Assembly: GCA_035762175.1 (NCBI GenBank)
Contig: DASTPP010000099.1
Location: 1-21,258, forward strand
DNA length: 21,258 nt
Origin: DASTPP01 sp035762175
Lineage (GTDB): Bacteria > Myxococcota_A > Polyangia > Polyangiales > Polyangiaceae
Direction of reading: 5' to 3'
Positions within the stretch are counted from its first letter, which is position 1. Each line of letters starts with the position of its first letter. Shown piece after piece: positions 6,959 to 14,022 of the stretch. The notes below the pieces were generated by a model. The model made no database searches. It worked only from the letters and a program-made list of their open reading frames with translations, and was not told the origin of the DNA. Both the position numbers and the translations under genes were made by a program.

Positions 6959-7294
6959 GGAGGCCGCTCCGGACGGGCGACGAGCGCCGTCTCCCGGGCC
7001 CCGATGGCCGGGTAGCGCGGAGGGCCTCCAGACGGACAACGAGCGCCGCCCCGAGCGGAGAGGCGCTTCGGGCGGAGGACCGCTCCGAGCTCGGGGGCCG
7101 TTCCGAGCTCGGGGGCCGTTCCGAGCCCGGGGGCCGTTCCGAGCCCGGGGGCCGTTCCGGGCGCGCAGGGCCGGCTTGCGGGCCGTGGCGGGGCGCGAGG
7201 CTACCCTCCCCGCCCCCGGGCCCGCGAGGGCCGCTGAGGCCGGCCCGAGGCCCCTGTCGGGGCATCTAGCGTCCGGGGCGCACTTCGCGCACGC
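6924..7294. other. 371-bp intergenic spacer rich in repeats
   Basis: I find no convincing gene here. The spacer holds the second copy of the 33-bp repeat and a degenerate duplication of about 60-bp period (compare about 6959-6991 with about 7019-7050, both ending in ACGAGCGCCG). It also holds the 18-bp tandem array at 7080-7161. A very GC-rich stretch with several GGCCC/GGGCC inversions follows at about 7200-7265. A promoter for the downstream gene is expected here, but no -35/-10 pair could be chosen. Confidence 0.6.
7080..7161. repeat. 18-bp tandem repeat array, about 4.5 units
   Basis: The units are at 7080-7097, 7098-7115, 7116-7133 and 7134-7151, plus a partial unit to 7161. The consensus is CCGTTCCGAGCYCGGGGG. 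The first two units contain the perfect 10-bp palindrome CCGAGCTCGG; in the next two the central T has changed to C. The array lies about 130 bp upstream of the coiled-coil gene. The period is a multiple of three, but the frames it leaves open look like shadows. Confidence 0.85.
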
Positions 7295-7813
7295 TTGTCC
7301 ATCGTGCGCCCGAAGCCCCCGCCTCTCGTGCCGCTCGAAAGGCTCCGGCAAGAGCGCGAAGATCAGCGCGTGCGCGAGCTCGGCCGCGCGCTCGACGAGG
7401 TCGAGCGGGCCGAGCGCGAGCTCGCCCAGGCCGAGGCGAGGCGCCGGGCGCTCGAGCGCGAGGCGGCCGAGCTCGGCGCGGGCGAGCGGGCGCGGCTCGA
7501 GGCGGGGGCGCTGCGGGCGGCCGACCTGGCGCAGGGCGCGGCGTGGGCGGCGGGCGCGAGAATGCGGCAAGAGCAGGCCGCGCGGGCGCAAGACAAGGCG
7601 GCCGACGGGGCCGAGAGGGCGCGCGAAGAAGTTGGCCGCCTGCGCCAAGCTGTGGCAGCGGCCAAGGCGGACGTGGACGTGGTCAAGCGCCTGCTCGCCA
7701 AGGAGCGCGCCGCGCGCGAGGCCCGCGAGGTTGCCGCGCTCGAGGAGGCGGCCGAAGATGCCTTCCGGGCCCGGCGGCACGCCGAGCGCGGGCCCGGCGG
7801 CCAGAAAGGGTGA
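7295..7813 (+). CDS. Coiled-coil protein, FliJ/SctO (YscO)-like
   Basis: This 172-residue protein is almost wholly a charged Glu/Arg/Ala-rich helix. A short proline-rich N-terminus is followed by two long helical segments (about 15-65 and 75-165) with a glycine break near 61-63, forming a probable helical hairpin. Length and layout resemble the stalk proteins FliJ and SctO/YscO of flagellar and type III export: an N-terminal PLERLRQERED and a C-terminal LLAKERAAREAREVAALEEAAEDAFRARR. No export-apparatus gene is in the window, so this is a shape-based guess and a generic coiled-coil protein is equally possible. The start is uncertain: TTG at 7295 or GTG at 7304, neither with a clear ribosome-binding site. 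Its TGA overlaps a GTG in frame with the transglycosylase gene. Confidence 0.55.
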   Translation: MSIVRPKPPPLVPLERLRQEREDQRVRELGRALDEVERAERELAQAEARRRALEREAAELGAGERARLEAGALRAADLAQGAAWAAGARMRQEQAARAQDKAADGAERAREEVGRLRQAVAAAKADVDVVKRLLAKERAAREAREVAALEEAAEDAFRARRHAERGPGGQKG

Positions 7814-7821
7814 CGAGATCG

Positions 7822-10287
7822 ATGCGACGAGGGTTTGGTGGCGAGACTCGCGGGCTCGCGTGGTTGATCGCCCTGACGGCCTTGGGCGCGTGCAACGGCT
7901 GCGACAGCCGCAAGGTCGTGCGGGCCCCGAGCGCCTCGGCCTCCGCCCCGGCCCAGCCCCCGTCGCCCGCGCGGCCCGCGCTCGCGGGGCTCGATCCGCG
8001 GCTCGACGTCCGGCCCCTGCTCGACGACCCGCGCCTCGCCGCGGCGGCGACGGCGGCCCGGGGCGGCGACCCGGCGGCGGCCGCGGCGGCGCTCGAGGCG
8101 GCGCTCGCCGCGCTGCCCGCGGGCGCGCCCGAGGCCCTGCGCTGGCGCTACCAGCTCGGCCGCCTGCAGGCCGCGGCCAAGCAAGACGAGGCGGCGGCGA
8201 AGTCGTTCGCCGACGGGGCCTACACGAGCTGGCCCCTCGCCCCCTACGCCGCCCACCACGCGGCGCAGGCGCTCGCCCGCCTCGGGCGCATCGAAGAGGC
8301 GCGCCCGCTCGCCGAGCGGGTGCCCGAGGGGCTGCCGATCGCGCCCGCGGCCCGCCTGGTCGTCGCCGAGGCGCACGAGCGGCAGGGCGACTTCGCCGCC
8401 GCCGCGGCCCTCTGGCGGGCGTACCTGCAGGGCCCGAAGCGGCCGGCCCGCTGGGCCGACATCTCGCTGCGCCTCGCCCGCGCGCGCCTCGCGGCGGCCG
8501 GCGAGGCGGGCGCCGCGCTCGAGGCGCTCTCGCTCGCGCGCGGCGTGGCGCGCGAGGTGCCGACGGGCCCGCTCAACGCCCGCGCCCAAGAGATCGAGCG
8601 CCAGGCGCTCGAGCAGATGGGCCCCGACGAGCGCAAGGCGAACGCGCCGACGCCGCTCACCGACCGGCTCGCGCGGGCGCAGGCCCTCTACGACGCGCAA
8701 AAATGGAAGGAGGCCGACGCCGCCCTCAAGGCGCTCGAGGCCGCGCTGACGCCGGCGCAGCGCTCGTCGGAGCTCGGCTGCAAGGTGGCGACGCTCTCGG
8801 GCCAGGCGAAGGCGCGCAAGAAAGAGAAGCCCGAGGCCGCCGACCGCTTCGAGCAGGCGATCGACCGCTGCCGCGGCGACGCGCTCGCGACGGCGCTCTA
8901 CGCGGGCGGCAAGGCGTCGGCCTCGGCCGGGCGCGGCCCCGAGGCCGAGGCGCGCTTCGAGCGGCTCGAGCGCGAGCTGCCGCAGCACCGGCTCGCCGAC
9001 GACGCCCGCCTCAAGCGCGCCGAGCTCGCGCTCGACCGCGGCGACGGCGCCCGCTTCGCCGCGCTGCTCGGGCCCTTCGCCGACGACTACCCCGAGGGCG
9101 ACATGGTGTCCGAGGCGCTCGTGCGCCTCGCGCTCTACCACGTCGGCCGCGGCGACTGGCGCACGGCGCTCGGCCCGCTCGAGGCGGCGCGCGCCCGCCC
9201 GCGCGAGAAGGCGGCGAGCGCGGCGGGCCGGGCGGCCTACTTCCGGGCGCGGGCGCTCGTCGCGCTCGGCGAGCGCGAGCGGGGGGTCGAGGCGCTGCGC
9301 GAGGTCGTGCAGAACTACCCGCTCTCGTACTACATGGTGCAGGCCTACTCGCGCCTCGCCGAGCTCGATCCGCAGGGCGCCGCCCGCCTGCTCGAGCCGA
9401 CGCCGGGCGAGGGCGACGGCGACGACTACTTCCGCGCGCCCGAGCACGAGGTCTTCTCGTCCGAGGGCTTTTTGCGCGCCCGCGAGCTGCTCGCGCAGGG
9501 CGACAACGAGGGCGCGCAGGGCGAGCTCTCGGCCCTCGGCGCCGGCACCGAGCTGCCGCCCGAGGTGACGCGGGCGCTCGCCCTCCTGCTCGGCCGCGCG
9601 GGCGCCTTCGCCCAGGCCCAGGCGCTGCAGCGCAAGCTCGGCGACTGGCTCGAGCACTACCCGCAGGGCCGCTGGTACGGCCCCTGGGCCGTCGCCTACC
9701 CCCGGCCCTACCTCGACGTGGTCGAGCGCGAGGCGGCCGCGAGCGGCACGCCCCCCGCGCTCGCCTACGCCATCATGCGCGAAGAGAGCGGCTTCGAGCC
9801 GGCCGTCGTCTCGCACGCCCACGCCTACGGCCTGATGCAGCTCATCTTGCCCACCGCCCAGATCCTCGGCAAAAAGCTCAACATCGCCGTGAGCGAAGAG
9901 TCGCTCAAGCAGCCCCCGGTCAACATCGCGCTCGGCTGCCGCTTCCTCGGCGACCTGCGCGCGCGCTTCGCGCAGAACCCCGCCCTCGCCGTGCCCGCCT
10001 ACAACGCCGGCCCCGGCGCCCCCAAGCGCTGGCTCGATCAGAGCCGCCCCGACGAGCCCTTCGACCTCTTCGTCGAGGCGATGCCCTACGAAGAGACGCG
10101 CAACTATACGAAGCGCGTGCTCGCGAGCTACGCGACGTACACCTACCTCTACGATCGCGGCTCGGTCGCCCTCGCCCTGCAGCTGCCCGGGCGCGCCGCC
10201 GGGCGCGTCGCGGCCGCCCCGACGCCCCCCCCGCCCGCCGCGACGACCTCGGCCGAGACCCCGTCGTCGCTCGCCGGCAGCCCCTGA
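7822..10287 (+). CDS. Soluble lytic transglycosylase (Slt70-like), lipoprotein
   Basis: The product is 821 residues from the ATG at 7822. A GTG at 7810, overlapping the upstream stop as GTGA, would add four residues. The signal peptide ends in lipobox LGAC with Cys24, predicting a lipid-anchored envelope enzyme. Residues about 80-620 are Ala-rich helical/TPR-like repeats, like the superhelical ring of Slt70. The SLT catalytic domain spans about 640-790: MREESGFEP with the probable catalytic Glu655, then AYGLMQLILPTAQ, VNIALGCRFLGDL, PAYNAGPG and YEETRNYTKRVL. Such enzymes cleave the MurNAc-GlcNAc bond to 1,6-anhydro ends. The serine-rich loop reads SHAHAYGLMQ rather than the commoner SPAGAYGLMQ. 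The tail after about 795 is Ala/Pro/Thr-rich linker sequence. It is likely co-transcribed with the coiled-coil gene and the kinase at 10296. Confidence 0.9.
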   Translation: MRRGFGGETRGLAWLIALTALGACNGCDSRKVVRAPSASASAPAQPPSPARPALAGLDPRLDVRPLLDDPRLAAAATAARGGDPAAAAAALEAALAALPAGAPEALRWRYQLGRLQAAAKQDEAAAKSFADGAYTSWPLAPYAAHHAAQALARLGRIEEARPLAERVPEGLPIAPAARLVVAEAHERQGDFAAAAALWRAYLQGPKRPARWADISLRLARARLAAAGEAGAALEALSLARGVAREVPTGPLNARAQEIERQALEQMGPDERKANAPTPLTDRLARAQALYDAQKWKEADAALKALEAALTPAQRSSELGCKVATLSGQAKARKKEKPEAADRFEQAIDRCRGDALATALYAGGKASASAGRGPEAEARFERLERELPQHRLADDARLKRAELALDRGDGARFAALLGPFADDYPEGDMVSEALVRLALYHVGRGDWRTALGPLEAARARPREKAASAAGRAAYFRARALVALGERERGVEALREVVQNYPLSYYMVQAYSRLAELDPQGAARLLEPTPGEGDGDDYFRAPEHEVFSSEGFLRARELLAQGDNEGAQGELSALGAGTELPPEVTRALALLLGRAGAFAQAQALQRKLGDWLEHYPQGRWYGPWAVAYPRPYLDVVEREAAASGTPPALAYAIMREESGFEPAVVSHAHAYGLMQLILPTAQILGKKLNIAVSEESLKQPPVNIALGCRFLGDLRARFAQNPALAVPAYNAGPGAPKRWLDQSRPDEPFDLFVEAMPYEETRNYTKRVLASYATYTYLYDRGSVALALQLPGRAAGRVAAAPTPPPPAATTSAETPSSLAGSP

Positions 10288-10295
10288 CAGGCGCG

Positions 10296-11690
10296 ATGAC
10301 CTCGATCGATCCGAGCGAACCGAGCCGGCTGGTCGGCGCCGTGCTCAACGGCAGCTGGCGCCTTCAGCGCATGCTCGGCCAGGGCGGCATGGGCGCGGTC
10401 TACGCGGCCGAGGGCCTGCAGGGCCAGGGCGCGCGGGCCGTCAAGCTCTTGCACCCCGAGTTTCGCAAAGAGCCGTCGATCGTCGAGCGCTTCTTCGCCG
10501 AGGCCCAGACCAGCGCGCGGCTCACCCACCCCGGCATCGTGCGCGTCGACGGCGCGGCGACGGCCGAAGACGGCACGCCCTACCTCGTGATGGAGCTCCT
10601 CGAGGGCAAGTCGCTCGACCGCTACGTCGAGCCCGGCAAGCCGCTGCCGCTCGCGCAGGTCGCCTACGTGCTCGAGCGGCTGCTCGACACGCTGCAGTAC
10701 GCGCACCAGTCGGGCGTCGTGCACCGCGATCTGAAGCCCGAGAACCTCTTCGTCGTGCCCCAGCCCGGCGGCGCCGGCAGCGCCATCAAGATCGTCGACT
10801 TCGGCATCGCCAAGGTCATGGACGCCGCCGGCGGCATGGGCTCGAAGACGCGCACCGGCATGATGCTCGGCACCCCGGGCTACATGAGCCCCGAGCAGAT
10901 GCGCAACGCCAAGCTGACCGACCCGCGCAGCGACCTCTGGAGCGTCGGCGTCATGACCTACGAGATGGTCAGCGGCGTCGACCCCTTCCCGGCCGACGAC
11001 CCCTTCGCCAAGCTGATGAAGGTGCTCTCGAACGACCCGCCCGCCCTGCGCACGGTGCGGCCCGACCTCGCGGCGCTCGAGCCCTTCTTCGCCCGCGCCC
11101 TCGCGCGCGACCCCGCCCACCGCTTCCAGAGCGCCACCGAGATGAGCGCCGCCTTCCGCGCGGCCGTCACGTCGATGCAGGCGATGCCGGCGGCCGCCCC
11201 GCCTCCGCCCCCGCCGGCCGCCCCCGGCGGCACCGTCGCGATGTCGCAGCACATGGCGCCCCCCACGGCCGGGCCCCGCCCCCAGCCCCCGACGCCCCGC
11301 CCGGGCGCGGGCGGCACCGCGCAGCTCGCGGCCCCCTACCCCGTCGTCGCCCCCACCAAGCCCTCGGCCGGCGTGCCGCCGAGCCTGCAGCACCCGCCGC
11401 CGGGCGCCGTCCACGGCCAACCCGCCGGCGCCCCGTACCCGCACGCGGGCGGCGCGCCCCAGGGCAGGCCCCACGACCGGCCCGAGCTCGTCACGCAGCT
11501 CTCGCAGCTCCGCCCCATGGGCGCGCCGACCCCGATGCCGCCCCTGCAGCCCGACCAGGTGCGCGTCGTGCCGGCGCCGCCGGTGCCGCCGTCGCGGGGC
11601 CTGCAGATCAAACTGAGCTGGGTCATCGCCTTCGCCGTCACTTGCGTCGTGCTGGGCGTCGTCATCGGCCTGCTCATCGCCTACCTCTGA
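10296..11690 (+). CDS. Ser/Thr protein kinase with C-terminal transmembrane anchor
   Basis: This 464-residue protein has an intact Hanks kinase domain (about 16-290). It shows LGQGGMGAVYAAE (glycine loop), Lys50 in ARAVKLL, HRDLKPEN (His143, Asp145, Lys147, Asn150), DFG at 168-170, GTPGYMSPEQ and SDLWSVGVMTYEM. A Pro/Ala-rich linker of about 140 residues follows, ending in a single hydrophobic helix at 442-464 (WVIAFAVTCVVLGVVIGLLIAYL). The protein ends there, so no extracellular sensor domain follows. It is effectively a tail-anchored kinase facing the cytoplasm. The gene starts 8 bp after the transglycosylase stop, suggesting coupling of this kinase to cell-wall turnover. It converges with argH over 39 bp. 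Confidence 0.92.
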   Translation: MTSIDPSEPSRLVGAVLNGSWRLQRMLGQGGMGAVYAAEGLQGQGARAVKLLHPEFRKEPSIVERFFAEAQTSARLTHPGIVRVDGAATAEDGTPYLVMELLEGKSLDRYVEPGKPLPLAQVAYVLERLLDTLQYAHQSGVVHRDLKPENLFVVPQPGGAGSAIKIVDFGIAKVMDAAGGMGSKTRTGMMLGTPGYMSPEQMRNAKLTDPRSDLWSVGVMTYEMVSGVDPFPADDPFAKLMKVLSNDPPALRTVRPDLAALEPFFARALARDPAHRFQSATEMSAAFRAAVTSMQAMPAAAPPPPPPAAPGGTVAMSQHMAPPTAGPRPQPPTPRPGAGGTAQLAAPYPVVAPTKPSAGVPPSLQHPPPGAVHGQPAGAPYPHAGGAPQGRPHDRPELVTQLSQLRPMGAPTPMPPLQPDQVRVVPAPPVPPSRGLQIKLSWVIAFAVTCVVLGVVIGLLIAYL

Positions 11691-11729
11691 CGCCGATCGC
11701 CGCGCCCCCGCCCCGGGCTCGCGGCCCCG

Positions 11730-13055
11730 TCACGGGCGGGCGACGGCAGCCCCCCCGACCTCGGCCCGGGCCTCGTCGAGGCGCCGGCGCAGCAGCGCGA
11801 GGCCCAGGTTGCCGGGGGCGCCGGCCGAGACGCGCGCCCGCAGGCTCTCTTCGGGCGTGCGGCCCGCGCCCGACGTGAGGTCGGCGGCGATCTGCCGGTA
11901 CGCCTCGCGGAAGGGCACGCCCGCGGCGCTGAGCTCGATGGCCCGGTCGGTCGCGTACATCTCGGGCGTGAGGGCGGCGCGCATCGCCGCCTCGTCGAAC
12001 GCGAGATCGCGCACGAGCCGCGGCACGAGGGCGAGCGCGGCGAGGCCCTGGGCGAGCGCGCCGACGAGCGGGGGCTTGGTCGCCTGCAGATCGCGGTGGT
12101 AGCCGCCGGGCAGCGAGAGCACCGACGCGATCTCGGCTTGCGCGCCGGCGCAGCGCGCGTACGCCGCCCGCAGGAGCTCGACGACGTCGGGGTTGCGCTT
12201 GTTGGGCATCAGCGACGAGCCCGTCGTGTAGCGGTCGGGCGTGCGCACGAAGCCGAATTCGGCGGTCGAGTAGAGGCTCACGTCCCAGGCGAGGCGGCGC
12301 AGATCGAGCAGGGCCTGGGCGAGGGCGCCGAGGGCGGCGAGCTCGAACTTGCCGCGGCTGTTCTGCACGTAGCCGGGGTTGAGCTGCAGGCGCCCGAGGC
12401 CGAGCTCGCGCGCGACGCCCTCGCGGTCGAGCGGCAAGTTGACGCCGAAGCCCGAGGCGGTGCCGAGCGGGCTCTGGGCGAGCCAGCGCGCGGTGAGCGA
12501 GGCGTACCCGGCGTCGTCGACGAAGGCCTCGGCGTAGCCGGCGAGCCAGTGCCCGACCGAGGAGGGCATGGCGCGCTGCAGGTGCGTGTAGCCCGGCATC
12601 GGCACGAGCGCCGACCCTTCGGCGCGGTCGAGCAGCGCCTCGGCCGCGTCGAGGCAGCGGCGCCCGAGCTCGGCGAGGCGCGCGCGCATGTAGAGGCGCA
12701 GCGCCGCCTGCACCTGATCGTTGCGGCTGCGCCCGGCGTGCACGCGCTTGCCGAGCTCGCCGAGCCGCTCGGTCAGGCGCGCCTCGATGGCGGTGTGGCC
12801 GTCTTCGTAGCGCTCGTCGAGCACGAAGCGCCCCGCGGCGACGTCGTCGGCGAGGCGGGCGAGCTCGTCGCGCAGGCGCGCGGCGTCGGCCTCGGCGACG
12901 AGCCCGACGCGGGCGAGGCCCGCGGCGTGCGCGGCCGTCGCCTCGATGTCGTAGGGCAAGAGGGCGCGGTCGGCCACCACGTCTTCGCCGGCGAGGAACC
13001 GCATGATCTCGGGGTCGAGCTCGTCGCCCCCCTTCGCCCAGAGCGGCGCGCTCAC
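11730..13055 (-). CDS. argH: Argininosuccinate lyase
   Basis: This 441-residue protein begins at a GTG that overlaps the argC stop (GTGA). It splits argininosuccinate into arginine and fumarate, the last step of the pathway. The family signatures are intact: LWAKGGDELDPEIMRFLAGED at the N-terminus (with KGG where most homologues have GGRF), HAGRSRNDQV (106-115), YTHLQRAMP (156-164) and GSSLMPNKRNPD (279-290) with the catalytic serine loop. The length is close to the usual 450-470 residues. It is the last gene of the arginine operon. No terminator with a clear stem and T-run is seen in the short gap to the convergent kinase gene. Confidence 0.95.
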   Translation of the reverse strand: MSAPLWAKGGDELDPEIMRFLAGEDVVADRALLPYDIEATAAHAAGLARVGLVAEADAARLRDELARLADDVAAGRFVLDERYEDGHTAIEARLTERLGELGKRVHAGRSRNDQVQAALRLYMRARLAELGRRCLDAAEALLDRAEGSALVPMPGYTHLQRAMPSSVGHWLAGYAEAFVDDAGYASLTARWLAQSPLGTASGFGVNLPLDREGVARELGLGRLQLNPGYVQNSRGKFELAALGALAQALLDLRRLAWDVSLYSTAEFGFVRTPDRYTTGSSLMPNKRNPDVVELLRAAYARCAGAQAEIASVLSLPGGYHRDLQATKPPLVGALAQGLAALALVPRLVRDLAFDEAAMRAALTPEMYATDRAIELSAAGVPFREAYRQIAADLTSGAGRTPEESLRARVSAGAPGNLGLALLRRRLDEARAEVGGAAVARP

Positions 13056-14011
13056 GCCGGCACCCCGCGGTTCTCGGGCAGGCCGAAGGCGAGGTTGAGG
13101 TTGCGCAGGGCCTGCGTCGCGGCCCCCGCGAGCAGGTTGTCGAGCGCGGCGACGAGCCCCGCGCGCCGCCCGTCGCGCGAGAGCGCGAGGCCCCCGAGGG
13201 TGACGTCGTGGCGGCCCGCGGCGTCGCGGGGCGAGGGCGGCTCGCCGGGGCCGAAGTAGCGCACGAGCGGCTCGCCGCCGTACGCCTCGCGGAAGGCCGC
13301 GTCGAGCGACGCGAGCGACTCGCCCGGCGCGAGTGGCGCCTGCACCGTCACGCTCAGGCCGCGGAAGAAGGGCGCGACGTGGGGCGAGAACGACAGGGGC
13401 ACGCCGAGCTGGTGCGAGACCTCGCGCTCGTGCACGTGGTCGACGAGCGCGTAGGGCAGCAGGTTGTCGCGCAGCCGCGCGGGATCGTTGCGGGGCGAGG
13501 GCTCGCTGCCGGCGCCGCTGTAGCCGCTGACGCCGAAGGCGTGCGGGGGGCCCGCGAGCCGGGGCACGAGCGGGGCGAGCGCGAGCTGCAGCGCCGTCGC
13601 GTAGCAGCCCGGGTTGGCCACGCGGCGCGCGCCCGCGAGCTCGCGGCGCCGCCGCTCGGGCTGGCCGTAGCGCCAGGCCGGGTCGAAGCGGTGGTCGGCG
13701 CTCAGATCGACGACGACCGCGTCGGGGCGCGCCCGCGCGACGGCGTCCGCGTACTCGGCCGCCCGGCCGTTCGGCAGCGCCAGCACGTAGCCGTCGAGCC
13801 GCCGCGCCGCGCAGCCCTCGGCGTCGAGCGACTCGAAGACGAGCCCCGGCGGCAGCCCCGGCGCGACCGAGGCGGCGGGCTGCCCGGCGCGCTCGCGCGA
13901 GGTGGCGAGCGCGATCGCGAAGTCGGGGTGCGAGGCGAGCAAGGCGAGCAGCTCGGCGCCGACGTAGCCCCGGGCGCCGACCAGGCCGAGGGCGTAAGGG
14001 GCCGCCGCCAT
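13052..14011 (-). CDS. argC: N-acetyl-gamma-glutamyl-phosphate reductase
   Basis: From the ATG at 14011 the product is 319 residues. It reduces N-acetylglutamyl phosphate to the semialdehyde with NADPH. Visible features are the nucleotide-binding LGLVGARGYVGAELL (8-22), the active-site cysteine 136 in ANPGCYATA, the GVSGYSGAG segment and a C-terminal LDNLLAGAATQALRNLNL. The length matches the short form of the family. Eight G residues lie 4-11 bases before the ATG and could serve as a ribosome-binding site. The upstream NAGS/K frame has no stop before this ATG, so the true product may be a fusion. The downstream stop overlaps the argH start. Confidence 0.93.
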   Translation of the reverse strand: MAAAPYALGLVGARGYVGAELLALLASHPDFAIALATSRERAGQPAASVAPGLPPGLVFESLDAEGCAARRLDGYVLALPNGRAAEYADAVARARPDAVVVDLSADHRFDPAWRYGQPERRRRELAGARRVANPGCYATALQLALAPLVPRLAGPPHAFGVSGYSGAGSEPSPRNDPARLRDNLLPYALVDHVHEREVSHQLGVPLSFSPHVAPFFRGLSVTVQAPLAPGESLASLDAAFREAYGGEPLVRYFGPGEPPSPRDAAGRHDVTLGGLALSRDGRRAGLVAALDNLLAGAATQALRNLNLAFGLPENRGVPA

Positions 14012-14014
14012 CGG

Positions 14015-14022
14015 CCCCCCCC
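14015..14022 (-). other. G8 homopolymer at the NAGS/K-argC junction
   Basis: On the coding (minus) strand eight G residues separate the last plausible NAGS/K codons (RLRREQ) from CCG-ATG of argC. As written, the NAGS/K frame enters argC out of phase and stays open to the argH stop. With seven G it would continue in phase into argC. With nine G it would stay open to 13702. No phase stops before argC. Confidence 0.8.

Noticed and set aside
7080..7161. CRISPR array
   Set aside because: The units are contiguous 18-bp repeats without spacers, and no cas genes are present.
6847..7269. A small plus-strand frame translating the 18-bp array as RSELGG repeats
   Set aside because: Arg/Pro/Gly composition throughout, an overlap with the previous gene and no ribosome-binding site; better explained as non-coding repeat.
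7176..11690. A 1504-residue plus-strand frame ending with the tail-anchored kinase
   Set aside because: Only the part from 10296 matches a kinase; the earlier part is an Arg-rich shadow of the coiled-coil and transglycosylase genes.
11691..11729. Bidirectional intrinsic terminator between the kinase and argH
   Set aside because: Only a CCCG-TCA-CGGG style 4-bp stem can be drawn near 11727-11737, partly inside argH, and there is no T-run.
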